Shown in pieces: positions 10,334 through 18,300 of a stretch of DNA of 64,000 nucleotides; position 1 is the stretch's first letter, and every line of letters starts with the position of its first letter. A program made the translations under genes and the position numbers. Location: positions 8,159,001 through 8,223,000 of the forward strand of contig NZ_CP063373.1 in NCBI RefSeq assembly GCF_015160855.1. The letters run 5' to 3'. Source of the stretch: Streptomyces ferrugineus. GTDB lineage: Bacteria; Actinomycetota; Actinomycetes; Streptomycetales; Streptomycetaceae. The notes beneath the pieces are model-generated. The model ran no database searches, was not told the origin of the DNA, and worked only from the letters and a program-made list of their open reading frames with translations.

Positions 10334-10810
10334 ATGGAGACCGAGACGGCCACCCGCTGGCTGACCGATGCGGAGCAGTGCGCCTGGCGCACCCACCTGG
10401 AGGTCAACAGGCTGTTGAGCTACCAGCTCGAAAAAGACCTTCAGCCGTTCGGCCTGACAATGAACGACTACGAGATCCTGGTGAACCTCTCCGAGTCGGA
10501 GGACTTCCGGATGCGGATGAGCGACCTCGCCTCCGCCACCCTCCAGTCGAAGAGCCGACTCTCCCACCAGATCACCCGGATGGAGAACGCGAACCTGGTC
10601 CGGCGTGAGAACTGCGAGTCCGACCGTCGCGGGCTGTACGCGGTGCTCACCGATCACGGCATGGAGACGATGCAGAAGGTCGCACCGCACCATGTGGCGT
10701 CCGTGCGCCGGCACTTCATCGACCTGCTGTCCCTCGACTCCCTGACCGAGCTCGACAAGGCCCTCAAGCCCATCGCGGAGCACCTGCGCGGGCAGCGGGG
10801 ACGCCCCTGA
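10334..10810 (+). CDS. absC: MarR-family regulator AbsC
   Basis: A 158-residue winged-helix MarR regulator. Its DNA-binding core (SDLASATLQSKSRLSHQITRM, then the wing with ENCESDRRGLYAVLT) is followed by a helical dimer interface. Its length, and its position between the AIM24 genes and an OmpR-type two-component system, match AbsC (SCO5405) of S. coelicolor. There AbsC is needed for antibiotic production and represses a zinc-regulated siderophore-type cluster together with Zur. It is convergent with the sensor kinase gene. The start seems leaderless or very short-leadered. Confidence 0.85.
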   Translation: METETATRWLTDAEQCAWRTHLEVNRLLSYQLEKDLQPFGLTMNDYEILVNLSESEDFRMRMSDLASATLQSKSRLSHQITRMENANLVRRENCESDRRGLYAVLTDHGMETMQKVAPHHVASVRRHFIDLLSLDSLTELDKALKPIAEHLRGQRGRP

Positions 10811-10828
10811 CCCCGGCGGCCCCGGCGT

Positions 10829-12256
10829 CTACCCAGCCTGCGGCAGGCGGAGCTCGAACAGGGCTCCGCCGGTCGGCGCCCGCCCCACGGTGAGGGTGCC
10901 ACCGTGCCGTACGGCGACGTCGCGGGCGATGGCCAGGCCCAGCCCGGCACCGCCGTCGTCGCGGCTGCGGGCCTCGTCCAGCCGTACGAACCGCTCGAAG
11001 ATCCGCTCCCGGTCGGCCTCGGCCACCCCGTCCCCGTCGTCGGCGACCGCCGCCACGGCCCACTCCCCCTCGCCGCGGACGGTCACGGTGACCGCCGTGC
11101 GGGCATGCCGCCCGGCGTTGTCCAGCAGGTTGGTGAGCACCCGCCCCACCTGCCCCCGCGACCCGGCCACCGGTACGGCGTCCGCCGTCACCGTCACCCC
11201 GGCCCGCCCCTCGGCCTGCTCCCGGGCCAGCGCGCCCAGGTCGAACCGGGTCCGATCGGGCCGCTCCCCCGCGTCCAGCCGGGCGAGCAGCAGCAGGTCG
11301 GCCGCGAGGCCCTGGAGCCGTACGGTGTCCTCCACCGCGCCGTCGAGGTCCAGCAACTCGGGGTGTGCGGCCCCCACTTCGAGCTGGGTGCGCAGGGAGG
11401 CGATCGGGCTGCGCAGTTCGTGCGAGGCGTCGGCGACGAAGCGGCGCTGGCGTTCCACCGAGGTCTCCAGAGCGGCCAGCGTCTCGTTGGTGGTCAGCGC
11501 CAGGCGGGCGACCTCGTCATGGGTGTCCGGCACCGGAACCCGGCGTGCGAGGTCCTCGGAGGCGGTGATCGCGGCCATCTCGCCGCGGATGCCCTCGACC
11601 GGGCGCAGGGCGCGCCGGGTGACCAGCCAGGTGACGCCCGCGACGACGCCGAGCAGCAGCGGGAAGCCGATCAGCATGACGGTGAGCGCGGCCCTGACGG
11701 CACTCTGTTCGGCGGAGAGCTGCGCGCCCGCGTACACGGTGAGCCGGCCCCTGCCCTCGACCTCGACATGGACGGCGGCGAAGCGGTAGTCGTCGGTCTC
11801 GCCGTCGATCGTCGCGGTGCCGTTCGTGAAGGTGGTGTGCTCGCTGATCTCGCCGGGTTCAAGGGCTTCGGGGGAGGAGTCGTCGTCCGTGTCGTCGTCG
11901 GAGTCCTCCCCGCTGCGACTCCCGCCGGGTGTCGTCTGGGGCTGCGGCCGTACCGCGTCGGTGCCGGTGCCGTTGATCCGCTCCAGGTCCTCACTGGCCG
12001 CGAGCAGGTTCTTGTTCTCGTCGACGACCTGGACCGGCTCGTCGTCGTCCACCGACAGCCGGTCCCGCGGTCCGGTGAGCGCGATCTCCGAGGCGACGGC
12101 CCGTGCGGTGCGTTCCGCCTCGGTACCGGCCTGACCGATCAGGTTGGACCGCAGCGACAGCAGGACGGCGGTCCCGGCCGCGACCAGGGCCACGGCGACG
12201 ACGAGGGTGGCGCCGAGGGTGGCCCTGGACCGGACCGAGCCGAAGAGCCTTCTCAT
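10829..12256 (-). CDS. Two-component sensor histidine kinase
   Basis: A 475-residue kinase. TM1 is about residues 12-34. An acidic extracytoplasmic loop of ~150 residues (Asp-rich DSDDDTDDDSS near 118-128) follows, then TM2 about 190-213, HAMP, and HisKA with phospho-acceptor His279 (DASHELRSPI). The HATPase domain carries the NLLDNAGRHA N-box and the GGAGLGLAI G-box. It pairs with the OmpR-type regulator upstream (ATGA overlap). The acidic sensor loop and the divergent PepSY protein suggest sensing of an envelope or cation signal; the ligand is unknown. Confidence 0.92.
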   Translation of the reverse strand: MRRLFGSVRSRATLGATLVVAVALVAAGTAVLLSLRSNLIGQAGTEAERTARAVASEIALTGPRDRLSVDDDEPVQVVDENKNLLAASEDLERINGTGTDAVRPQPQTTPGGSRSGEDSDDDTDDDSSPEALEPGEISEHTTFTNGTATIDGETDDYRFAAVHVEVEGRGRLTVYAGAQLSAEQSAVRAALTVMLIGFPLLLGVVAGVTWLVTRRALRPVEGIRGEMAAITASEDLARRVPVPDTHDEVARLALTTNETLAALETSVERQRRFVADASHELRSPIASLRTQLEVGAAHPELLDLDGAVEDTVRLQGLAADLLLLARLDAGERPDRTRFDLGALAREQAEGRAGVTVTADAVPVAGSRGQVGRVLTNLLDNAGRHARTAVTVTVRGEGEWAVAAVADDGDGVAEADRERIFERFVRLDEARSRDDGGAGLGLAIARDVAVRHGGTLTVGRAPTGGALFELRLPQAG

Positions 12257-12921
12257 TGCTCCGTCTCCAGCCGGTAGCCGGCCCCGCGCACCGTCCGGAT
12301 GAGCCCGGCGCGCAGCTTGCGCCGCAGGGTGCTGACGTACACCTCGACGATGTTGGGATCGCCCTCGTACGCGAAGTCCCAGACGTGCTCCAGGATCTCG
12401 GCCTTGGACACCACCTCGCCGGCCCGCGTCACGAGCTGCTCCAGGACGGAGAACTCCTTGGTGGTGAGGGCCACTTCGGCGTCGCCGAGGAAGACCCGGC
12501 GGGCGGCGGTGTCGACCTTGAGGTCGCCGTGGACGTGCACGGGCGAGGCCCCGGCGCCCTGTCCCCCGCGCCGCAACAGCGCCTTGACGCGGGCGACGAG
12601 GACGACGTACGAGAACGGCTTGGTGAGGTAGTCGTCGGCGCCGGTGTCCAGCCCCTCGGCCTCGTCGTACTCGCCGTCCTTGGCGGTGAGCATGAGGATC
12701 GGCACCTCGTGGCCGGCGGCGCGCAGGGCGGCGCAGACGCGGTAGCCGTTCATGCCGGGCAGCATGATGTCGAGGATCACGAGGTCGTACGTCCCCTCCG
12801 AGGCCCGGTACAGCCCTTCCCGGCCGTCGTGGACGACGTCCACGGCGTACCCCTCGGCCGTCAGGCCCTTGGCGAGCGACAGGGCCAGCCGCTTCTCGTC
12901 CTCCACGATCAACAGGCGCAT
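12253..12921 (-). CDS. OmpR/PhoB-family response regulator
   Basis: A 222-residue regulator. The receiver domain has phospho-acceptor Asp51 (VILDIMLPGMNGY) and Lys101 (LTKPF); the C-terminal winged helix reads TTKEFSVLEQL to VRGAGYRLE. Translationally coupled to the kinase. Its start region contains phased direct repeats, so autoregulation together with control of the divergent PepSY gene is likely. The signal is not identifiable from sequence. Confidence 0.93.
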   Translation of the reverse strand: MRLLIVEDEKRLALSLAKGLTAEGYAVDVVHDGREGLYRASEGTYDLVILDIMLPGMNGYRVCAALRAAGHEVPILMLTAKDGEYDEAEGLDTGADDYLTKPFSYVVLVARVKALLRRGGQGAGASPVHVHGDLKVDTAARRVFLGDAEVALTTKEFSVLEQLVTRAGEVVSKAEILEHVWDFAYEGDPNIVEVYVSTLRRKLRAGLIRTVRGAGYRLETEQ

Positions 12922-12944
12922 GCGTACAGCCTGGCAAAGCGAAG

Positions 12945-12984
12945 CTGAAGATCTCTTCAGGGTCCTTCAGGTTCCTCTCAGCGT
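12945..12984. promoter_or_regulatory. Candidate response-regulator operator (phased repeats)
   Basis: CTGAAG-ATCT-CTTCAG (12945-12960) is an interrupted palindrome. It merges into direct repeats CTTCAGGGTC (12955-12964) and CTTCAGGTTC (12965-12974), with a weaker third unit CTCTCAGCGT (12975-12984), a period of exactly 10 bp. This fits tandem binding of an OmpR-type dimer on one helix face, in the divergent promoter between the response regulator and the PepSY gene. Confidence 0.6.
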
Positions 12985-13037
12985 CGGTTCGGCAGATTGA
13001 TTCACGTCGAAACGACAGCGACTCGGGAGGAACCGTA

Positions 13038-13658
13038 ATGAAGCGCAACATCGTCATCGCCACCGTCGCCGCAGCGGCCCTGATCGGGGGCGGCACCGTC
13101 GCGGCCTACGCGTCCGGTGACGACGACGGCGCGGCCACGCAGCGGCAGTCGAGCGTTCGGGTCGCCGACGACCGGGACGACAGGGCGGAGGACGCCGCGG
13201 AAGACACAGCCGACGACCGGGACGACGACACCGTCGAGGTCCGCGACGAGGCCGCCACCGCCAAGGTCACCGCCGCCGACGCCATCGCCGCCGCGCTGCG
13301 GCACACCCCGGGCAGCGCCGTCTCCGCCGACCTGGACGACGACGGCTCGGACGTCTGGGAGGTGAGCGTCGTCGAGGGCGACGGCTCCGGCCACGACGTC
13401 CGGGTCTCCGCGACGACCGGCAAGGTCCTCGGCGCCCAGCGCGACGACGACGGTGACGACGCCCGCGAGGACCTCGCCGCGCTGAAGGGCGCGAGCGTCG
13501 ACGCCCGCGAGGCCGCCCGGGCCGCCGCGGCGAAGGGCACCGTCACCGACGTCGACCACGACGACGACGGCCCCGCGGCCTGGAGCGTGGAGACCACCAA
13601 GGGCGAGTGGAAGGTCGACCTCAAGACGGGCAAGGTCACCCAGGACCACGACGACTGA
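13038..13658 (+). CDS. Secreted or anchored PepSY-domain protein, acidic
   Basis: A 206-residue exported protein. It has a signal or anchor segment (residues ~4-25, ending YASG), a very acidic Asp/Arg linker, and two PepSY-like repeats, each ending in a V-K/R-V-TGKV strand (VRVSATTGKVLG and WKVDLKTGKVTQ). GGGAGGAA precedes the ATG. PepSY domains often inhibit peptidases or modulate sensors. It is divergent from the two-component operon and shares its candidate operator, so it is probably a target or co-sensor (inference). Confidence 0.85.
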   Translation: MKRNIVIATVAAAALIGGGTVAAYASGDDDGAATQRQSSVRVADDRDDRAEDAAEDTADDRDDDTVEVRDEAATAKVTAADAIAAALRHTPGSAVSADLDDDGSDVWEVSVVEGDGSGHDVRVSATTGKVLGAQRDDDGDDAREDLAALKGASVDAREAARAAAAKGTVTDVDHDDDGPAAWSVETTKGEWKVDLKTGKVTQDHDD

Positions 13659-13664
13659 CGCCAG

Positions 13665-13880
13665 GCCGTCACACCAGGGGTACGGGGCCTCCCGTACCCC
13701 TTCCACGTCCCGCACCCCGCCCCACAGCCACCGCCGTCAGCAGCACCACCACCCCGGTCACCACGAAGCACACCCCCACCGACAACCCCCCGACCAGCAC
13801 ACCGGCGACCGCGGCACCGGCCGTAACCCCGGCGTTGACAGCCGTGTTGACCCAGCCTCCGGCGCGAACCCGGCCCTCGC
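13665..13880. repeat. 216-bp tandem duplication, non-coding copy
   Basis: This segment repeats 13881-14096 with a period of exactly 216 bp and about six mismatches (about 97% identity). The second copy is the 3' end of the MFS transporter gene. Because 216 is a multiple of three, this outer copy continues in the same minus-strand frame beyond the real stop and ends in its own TGA at 13669-13671. It is therefore a 72-codon relic that only read-through would express. It also supplies an extra hairpin. Confidence 0.92.
13677..13700. terminator. Hairpin between convergent PepSY and MFS genes
   Basis: A near-perfect stem pairs GGGGTACGGG with CCCGTACCCC around a 4-base loop. The same hairpin occurs at 13893-13916, where it overlaps the final MFS codons. 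The duplication therefore placed a second terminator past the stop, usable by both convergent transcripts. Confidence 0.65.
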
Positions 13881-14096
13881 GCCGTCACACCAGGGGTACG
13901 GGACCTCCCGTACCCCTTCCACGTCCCGCACCCCGCCCCACAGCCACCGCCGTCAGCAGCACCACCACCCCGGTCACCACGAAGCACACCCCCACCGACA
14001 ACCCCCCGACCAGCACACCGGCGACCGCGGCACCAGCCGTGACCCCGGCGTTGACAGCCGTGTTGACCCAGGCTCCGGCGCGGACCCGGGCCTCGG
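13881..14096. repeat. 216-bp tandem duplication, coding copy
   Basis: The partner of 13665-13880. It encodes the last 71 residues and stop of the MFS transporter on the minus strand. The mismatches between copies cluster toward the 14030-14096 end (for example CCAGCC against CCGGCC). This suggests drift of the outer, unselected copy after a single slippage or unequal-crossover event. Confidence 0.92.
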
Positions 14097-15120
14097 GCGC
14101 GGCCGTCTCGTCGGCGATGAGGTACGCGGTGGTGATCAACGGGGAGACGAAGACACCGGCCACCGCGATCGCCGCGGCGAGCGTCCCCAGCCCCTGGGCC
14201 AGACCCGCACCGCACAGGGCGAGCCCCAGTCCGGTCGCCTGCGCGGAGAGCCTGAGCCCCGCGGGGGCCCGCCATGTGACGGCCCCGTTGAGGAGCCCGC
14301 CGACGGCGCTTCCGGCGGACAGGGCGGCGAGCACCCAGGCCGCGCCGTCACCGCCGTGGCCACGGGTCTCGGCGAAGGCGACCACGAGCAGATCGGTCAC
14401 GCCCAGTGCGAGCCCGACCCCCGCGGCGGCGATCACCGGCCGCCCGAGCCCGCGCAGTACCCGCCGCCCGGCCGCACGCCGCTTCGGCTCGCGCCCGCCG
14501 GCCGGTACCGCACGCACGACCGGCGACGACACGAACCCGGCCGTCCCCACGACCATCAGCCCGGCCCCGACGAGCACCCCGACCGCCGGCGGAGCGAACC
14601 CGACGAGCACGCCCACCAGCAACGGCCCGGAGACGAAGAGCAGTTCCTCCGCGACGGCGTCGAGGCTGAACGCCCGCTGTGTCAGCGCCCGGTCCGGGGC
14701 CAGCCGCCCCCATACGGCCCGCATGGTCGGCCCGAGCGGCGGGGTACCGGCACCGGCGACGGCGGCCACCGCGCCGAGGACGAACGGCGAGCCGGCACCC
14801 GGCCGCCAGACGAGCACCGCCAGCAGCACCAGCAGCGAGGTGTGCGCCGCGACCATCGGCACGAGCGCCCGGCGCGGCCCGTACCGGTCGATCAGGGCCG
14901 CCCGCGCGGGCGACAGGAAGACACTGGCGCCGGAGAACAGCGCCATGACGACACCGGCCACGGCGTACGACCCGGAGGCCCGGGTCACGGCGAGCATCAG
15001 GGAGAGCGGGGCGACGCCGTACGACAGCCTGCCCAGCAGGGCGGCGGCGAAGGTGCGGCGGGCATGGGGGATCCGGAGAACGGCGGCATACGAAGGCCGC
15101 GCCACTGATGTGGAAGACAC
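13885..15120 (-). CDS. Major facilitator superfamily transporter
   Basis: A 411-residue polytopic membrane protein with roughly 12 hydrophobic segments and an MFS-like loop (DRYGPRRALVPM) after the second helix. It is Ala/Gly/Val-rich, typical of Streptomyces drug or sugar efflux MFS proteins; the substrate is unknown. The start is GTG at 15120, preceded by GAGGAA. The C terminus (RGAGRGRGTGGPVPLV) lies in the duplicated 216-bp unit. It is not co-transcribed with an obvious partner. Confidence 0.85.
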   Translation of the reverse strand: MSSTSVARPSYAAVLRIPHARRTFAAALLGRLSYGVAPLSLMLAVTRASGSYAVAGVVMALFSGASVFLSPARAALIDRYGPRRALVPMVAAHTSLLVLLAVLVWRPGAGSPFVLGAVAAVAGAGTPPLGPTMRAVWGRLAPDRALTQRAFSLDAVAEELLFVSGPLLVGVLVGFAPPAVGVLVGAGLMVVGTAGFVSSPVVRAVPAGGREPKRRAAGRRVLRGLGRPVIAAAGVGLALGVTDLLVVAFAETRGHGGDGAAWVLAALSAGSAVGGLLNGAVTWRAPAGLRLSAQATGLGLALCGAGLAQGLGTLAAAIAVAGVFVSPLITTAYLIADETAAPEARVRAGAWVNTAVNAGVTAGAAVAGVLVGGLSVGVCFVVTGVVVLLTAVAVGRGAGRGRGTGGPVPLV

Positions 15121-15283
15121 GGGAGTTCCTCGACTCGAGGCGGAAAAGGGGACGCCTTGGCGCCGCGCCGGTCACAGCCAGGAGGCCGTGCGCCGTGCGC
15201 GGGCGTGGCGTGCCCTATGCCAGGAGGAGGTACATGTGGATCAACCTAACAGCGGGCGGCCAGAGTTGACCAGGCGGTCGCGC

Positions 15284-16240
15284 TCAGGTCCGGGTGAGTC
15301 CCGCCACCAGTTCGTCCGCCGCCCGGTAGGGGTCCAGTTCCCCGGCGACGATCTTCTCCGCCAGTGCCCCGAGGCGGCGGTCGCCGTGCAGGTCGGCGAT
15401 GCGCTCGCGCAGCGCGGTGACGGCGATGGTCTCCACCTCGCGGGCGGCGCGGGCCCGGCGGCGTTCGGCGAGGACGCCCCGCTCCTCCATCCAGGCGCGA
15501 TGCTTCTCCAGGGCCTCGACGACCTCGTCGACGCCCTCGGCGCGGGCGGCGACCGTCTTGACGATCGGGGGGCGCCAGTCGCCGGGGCCGCGGGACTCGC
15601 CGAGGCCGAGCATGTGGTTGAGCTCGCGGGCGGTGGCGTCGGCGCCGTCGCGGTCGGCCTTGTTGACGACGTAGACGTCGCCGATCTCCAGGATGCCCGC
15701 CTTCGCGGCCTGGATGCCGTCGCCCATGCCCGGGGCGAGCAGGACCACGCTCGTGTCCGCCTGGGAGGCGATCTCCACCTCCGACTGGCCGACGCCCACC
15801 GTCTCGACCAGGATCACGTCGCAGCCCGCCGCGTCCAGGACGCGGATCGCCTGCGGGGCGGCCCAGGCGAGGCCGCCCAGGTGGCCTCGGGTCGCCATCG
15901 AGCGGATGTAGACGCCGGGGTCGGAGGCGTGGTCGGACATCCGCACCCGGTCGCCGAGCAGGGCGCCGCCCGAGAACGGCGAGGACGGGTCGACGGCCAG
16001 GACGCCGACCCGCTTGCCCTGCTTGCGGTACGCGGTCACCAGGGCGGAGGTGGACGTCGACTTGCCGACGCCCGGGGAGCCGGTCAGGCCCACGACATAG
16101 GCGTTGCCCGTGAGCGGGGCCAGCGCCGCCATGACCTCCCGCAGCTGCGGGGACGCCCCCTCCACCAGGGAGATCAGCCGGGCCACCGCCCGCGGCCTGC
16201 CCTCCCTGGCCTGGGCCACCAGCGTGGAGACGTCCTGCAT
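15284..16240 (-). CDS. meaB: Methylmalonyl-CoA mutase-associated GTPase MeaB
   Basis: A 318-residue G3E-family P-loop GTPase. Walker A GSPGVGKST is at about residues 54-62; further motifs are VDPSSPFSGGALLGDRVRM, the switch segment ETVGVGQSE, and NKAD for guanine specificity. MeaB protects and reloads adenosylcobalamin-dependent methylmalonyl-CoA mutase. ATG at 16240 is preferred because GGAG lies five bases upstream; a GTG one codon earlier is too close. It follows the thiolase gene by 35 bp on the same strand, and the epimerase of the same pathway is just beyond. Confidence 0.93.
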   Translation of the reverse strand: MQDVSTLVAQAREGRPRAVARLISLVEGASPQLREVMAALAPLTGNAYVVGLTGSPGVGKSTSTSALVTAYRKQGKRVGVLAVDPSSPFSGGALLGDRVRMSDHASDPGVYIRSMATRGHLGGLAWAAPQAIRVLDAAGCDVILVETVGVGQSEVEIASQADTSVVLLAPGMGDGIQAAKAGILEIGDVYVVNKADRDGADATARELNHMLGLGESRGPGDWRPPIVKTVAARAEGVDEVVEALEKHRAWMEERGVLAERRRARAAREVETIAVTALRERIADLHGDRRLGALAEKIVAGELDPYRAADELVAGLTRT

Positions 16241-16275
16241 CACAGCTCCGTTCCGAGAATCGCGTACAGACCGGT

Positions 16276-17478
16276 TCAGGCCTTGGGTACCCGCACGATC
16301 AGCGCGTCACCCTGACCGCCGCCACCGCACAGCGCGGCCGCGCCGACGCCGCCGCCGCGCCGCTTGAGCTCCAGGGCGAGGTGCAGTACGAGCCGCGCAC
16401 CCGACATACCGATCGGGTGACCCAGGGCGATGGCTCCGCCGTTGACGTTCACCCTTTCCGTGGACACTCCGAGGTCCTTCATTGACTGCACCGCCACCGC
16501 GGCGAAGGCCTCGTTGATCTCGATCAGGTCGAGGTCGGAGACCTCCAGGCCCTCCTTCTTCAGGGCGTGCAGGATGGCGTTGGAGGGCTGGGACTGAAGG
16601 CTGTTGTCCGGGCCCGCCACATTGCCGTGCGCGCCGATCTCGGCGATCCAGTCCAGGCCGAGCTCCTGCGCCTTGGCCTTGCTCATGACGACGACCGCGG
16701 CGGCGCCGTCGGAGATCTGGGACGACGAGCCCGCCGTGATCGTGCCCTCCTTGGAGAACGCCGGGCGCAGCTTGCCCAGCGACTCGGCGGTCGTCTCGGC
16801 GCGGATGCCCTCGTCCTTGCTGAAGACGACCGGCTCGCCCTTGCGCTGCGGGATCTCGACCGGGGTGATCTCGGCCTCGAAGATGCCGTTCTTCTGCGCG
16901 GCGGCGGCGCGCTGGTGGGACTGGGCGGCGATCTCGTCCTGCTCGGGGCGCCGGATGCCCAGGCGCATGTTGTGCTTCTCGGTGGACTCGCCCATGGCGA
17001 TGTTCTCGAAGGCGTCGGTCAGACCGTCGTGCGCCATCGCGTCGAGCATCTGCACCGCGCCGTACTTGAAGCCCTCGCGGGACTTCGGCAGCAGGTGCGG
17101 GGCGTTGGTCATGGACTCCTGGCCGCCCGCGACGATCACGTCGAACTCGCCGGCGCGGATCAGCTGGTCCGCGAGCGCGATGGCGTCGAGGCCGGACAGA
17201 CACACCTTGTTGACGGTGAGCGCCGGCACGTTCATCGGGATGCCGGCCTTGACCGCGGCCTGGCGCGCCGGGATCTGCCCTGCCCCGGCCTGGAGCACCT
17301 GGCCCATGATCACGTACTGCACCTGGTCGCCACCGATCCCCGCACGGTCGAGGGCGGCCTTGATCGCGAAGCCGCCGAGGTCGGCTCCGGAGAAGGACTT
17401 CAGCGAGCCGAGCAGCCGCCCCATCGGGGTGCGGGCACCCGCGACGATCACGGATGTCGTGCCGTTTGACGAAGACAT
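16276..17478 (-). CDS. Acetyl-CoA C-acetyltransferase (thiolase)
   Basis: A 400-residue biosynthetic-type thiolase. It has nucleophile Cys93 (KVCLSGLDA), the catalytic His in [17 protein letters not shown], and a second Cys in the C-terminal [11 protein letters not shown]. It interconverts two acetyl-CoA and acetoacetyl-CoA. The gene sits with meaB on one transcript and is divergent from methylmalonyl-CoA epimerase, suggesting a shared role in acyl-CoA supply for polyketides and the ethylmalonyl-CoA route. It complements the 3-hydroxybutyryl-CoA dehydrogenase at 34 kb. Confidence 0.93.
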   Translation of the reverse strand: MSSSNGTTSVIVAGARTPMGRLLGSLKSFSGADLGGFAIKAALDRAGIGGDQVQYVIMGQVLQAGAGQIPARQAAVKAGIPMNVPALTVNKVCLSGLDAIALADQLIRAGEFDVIVAGGQESMTNAPHLLPKSREGFKYGAVQMLDAMAHDGLTDAFENIAMGESTEKHNMRLGIRRPEQDEIAAQSHQRAAAAQKNGIFEAEITPVEIPQRKGEPVVFSKDEGIRAETTAESLGKLRPAFSKEGTITAGSSSQISDGAAAVVVMSKAKAQELGLDWIAEIGAHGNVAGPDNSLQSQPSNAILHALKKEGLEVSDLDLIEINEAFAAVAVQSMKDLGVSTERVNVNGGAIALGHPIGMSGARLVLHLALELKRRGGGVGAAALCGGGGQGDALIVRVPKA

Positions 17479-17626
17479 GAGGTGCGATCCCCTTCCAGCT
17501 TGGACAGCCGAGGAGTGAACGAGGGTTTACTTCGAATGTACTGAGTGGCACTCCGTGCCGTCACCGGGCCGTCGGTGTGATCGCGCGCACGTTGCGTAAC
17601 CACCTCCCGAGCGCTGCACTGAATCC

Positions 17627-18067
17627 ATGCTGACGCGAATCGACCACATCGGGATCGCCTGTTTCGACCTCGACAGGACCGTCGAGTTCTACCGGGCCAC
17701 CTACGGCTTCGAGGTGTTCCACTCCGAGGTCAACGAGGAGCAGGGCGTCCGCGAGGCCATGCTCAAGATCAACGAAACCTCCGACGGCGGCGCCTCCTAC
17801 CTGCAGCTTCTCGAGCCCACCCGCCCGGACTCCACCGTCGCCAAGTGGCTCGACAAGAACGGCGAGGGTGTCCACCACATCGCTTTCGGTACGGCGGACG
17901 TCGACCAGGACGCCGCCGACATCAAGGACAAGGGCGTACGCGTTCTGTACGAAGAGCCCCGACGCGGCTCCATGGGGTCACGAATCACCTTCCTGCACCC
18001 GAAGGATTGCCACGGCGTACTGACAGAACTGGTCACTTCGGCGCCTGTTGAGTCACCTGAGCACTGA
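17627..18067 (+). CDS. mce: Methylmalonyl-CoA epimerase
   Basis: A 146-residue VOC-fold protein beginning MLTRIDHIGIACFDLD. Metal-ligand positions are visible at His7, Gln60, His83/84 and Glu134 (VLTELV). It converts (2S)- to (2R)-methylmalonyl-CoA, linking propionyl-CoA carboxylase with the B12-dependent mutase. No clear Shine-Dalgarno precedes the ATG. It is divergent from the thiolase and upstream of scy on the same strand with a 230-bp gap. Confidence 0.92.
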   Translation: MLTRIDHIGIACFDLDRTVEFYRATYGFEVFHSEVNEEQGVREAMLKINETSDGGASYLQLLEPTRPDSTVAKWLDKNGEGVHHIAFGTADVDQDAADIKDKGVRVLYEEPRRGSMGSRITFLHPKDCHGVLTELVTSAPVESPEH

Positions 18068-18300
18068 CCCTCGTACATATGGGCCGGTAGGGTTGGGGGC
18101 GGTCGCTCCCTGAACCGGGGTGGCCCGGTCCCGCCTTTTGCGGAGGGACCGTTCCGGGGTCCGGGTTTCGGGGGGCGAGCGTCGGGGCAGCAGCCCAGGC
18201 TCTGCCGTTGATCTGACACCATTCCCCGGGGGCCCCGTTCGGCGGACGGACGGAGCCCGTTTGGCCAGACTTGCGACCAGGGGACGGATGGGACCGCGCA

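Noticed and set aside
13665..13880. The outer duplicated segment as a separate small gene or pseudogene
   Set aside because: It has no start or binding site of its own and is simply a duplicated 3' end; listed as a repeat.
18271..18300. TTG at 18271 as the start of scy
   Set aside because: It gives the longest frame but has no ribosome-binding site; GTG at 18301 has GGGA at the right distance and matches the expected N terminus.
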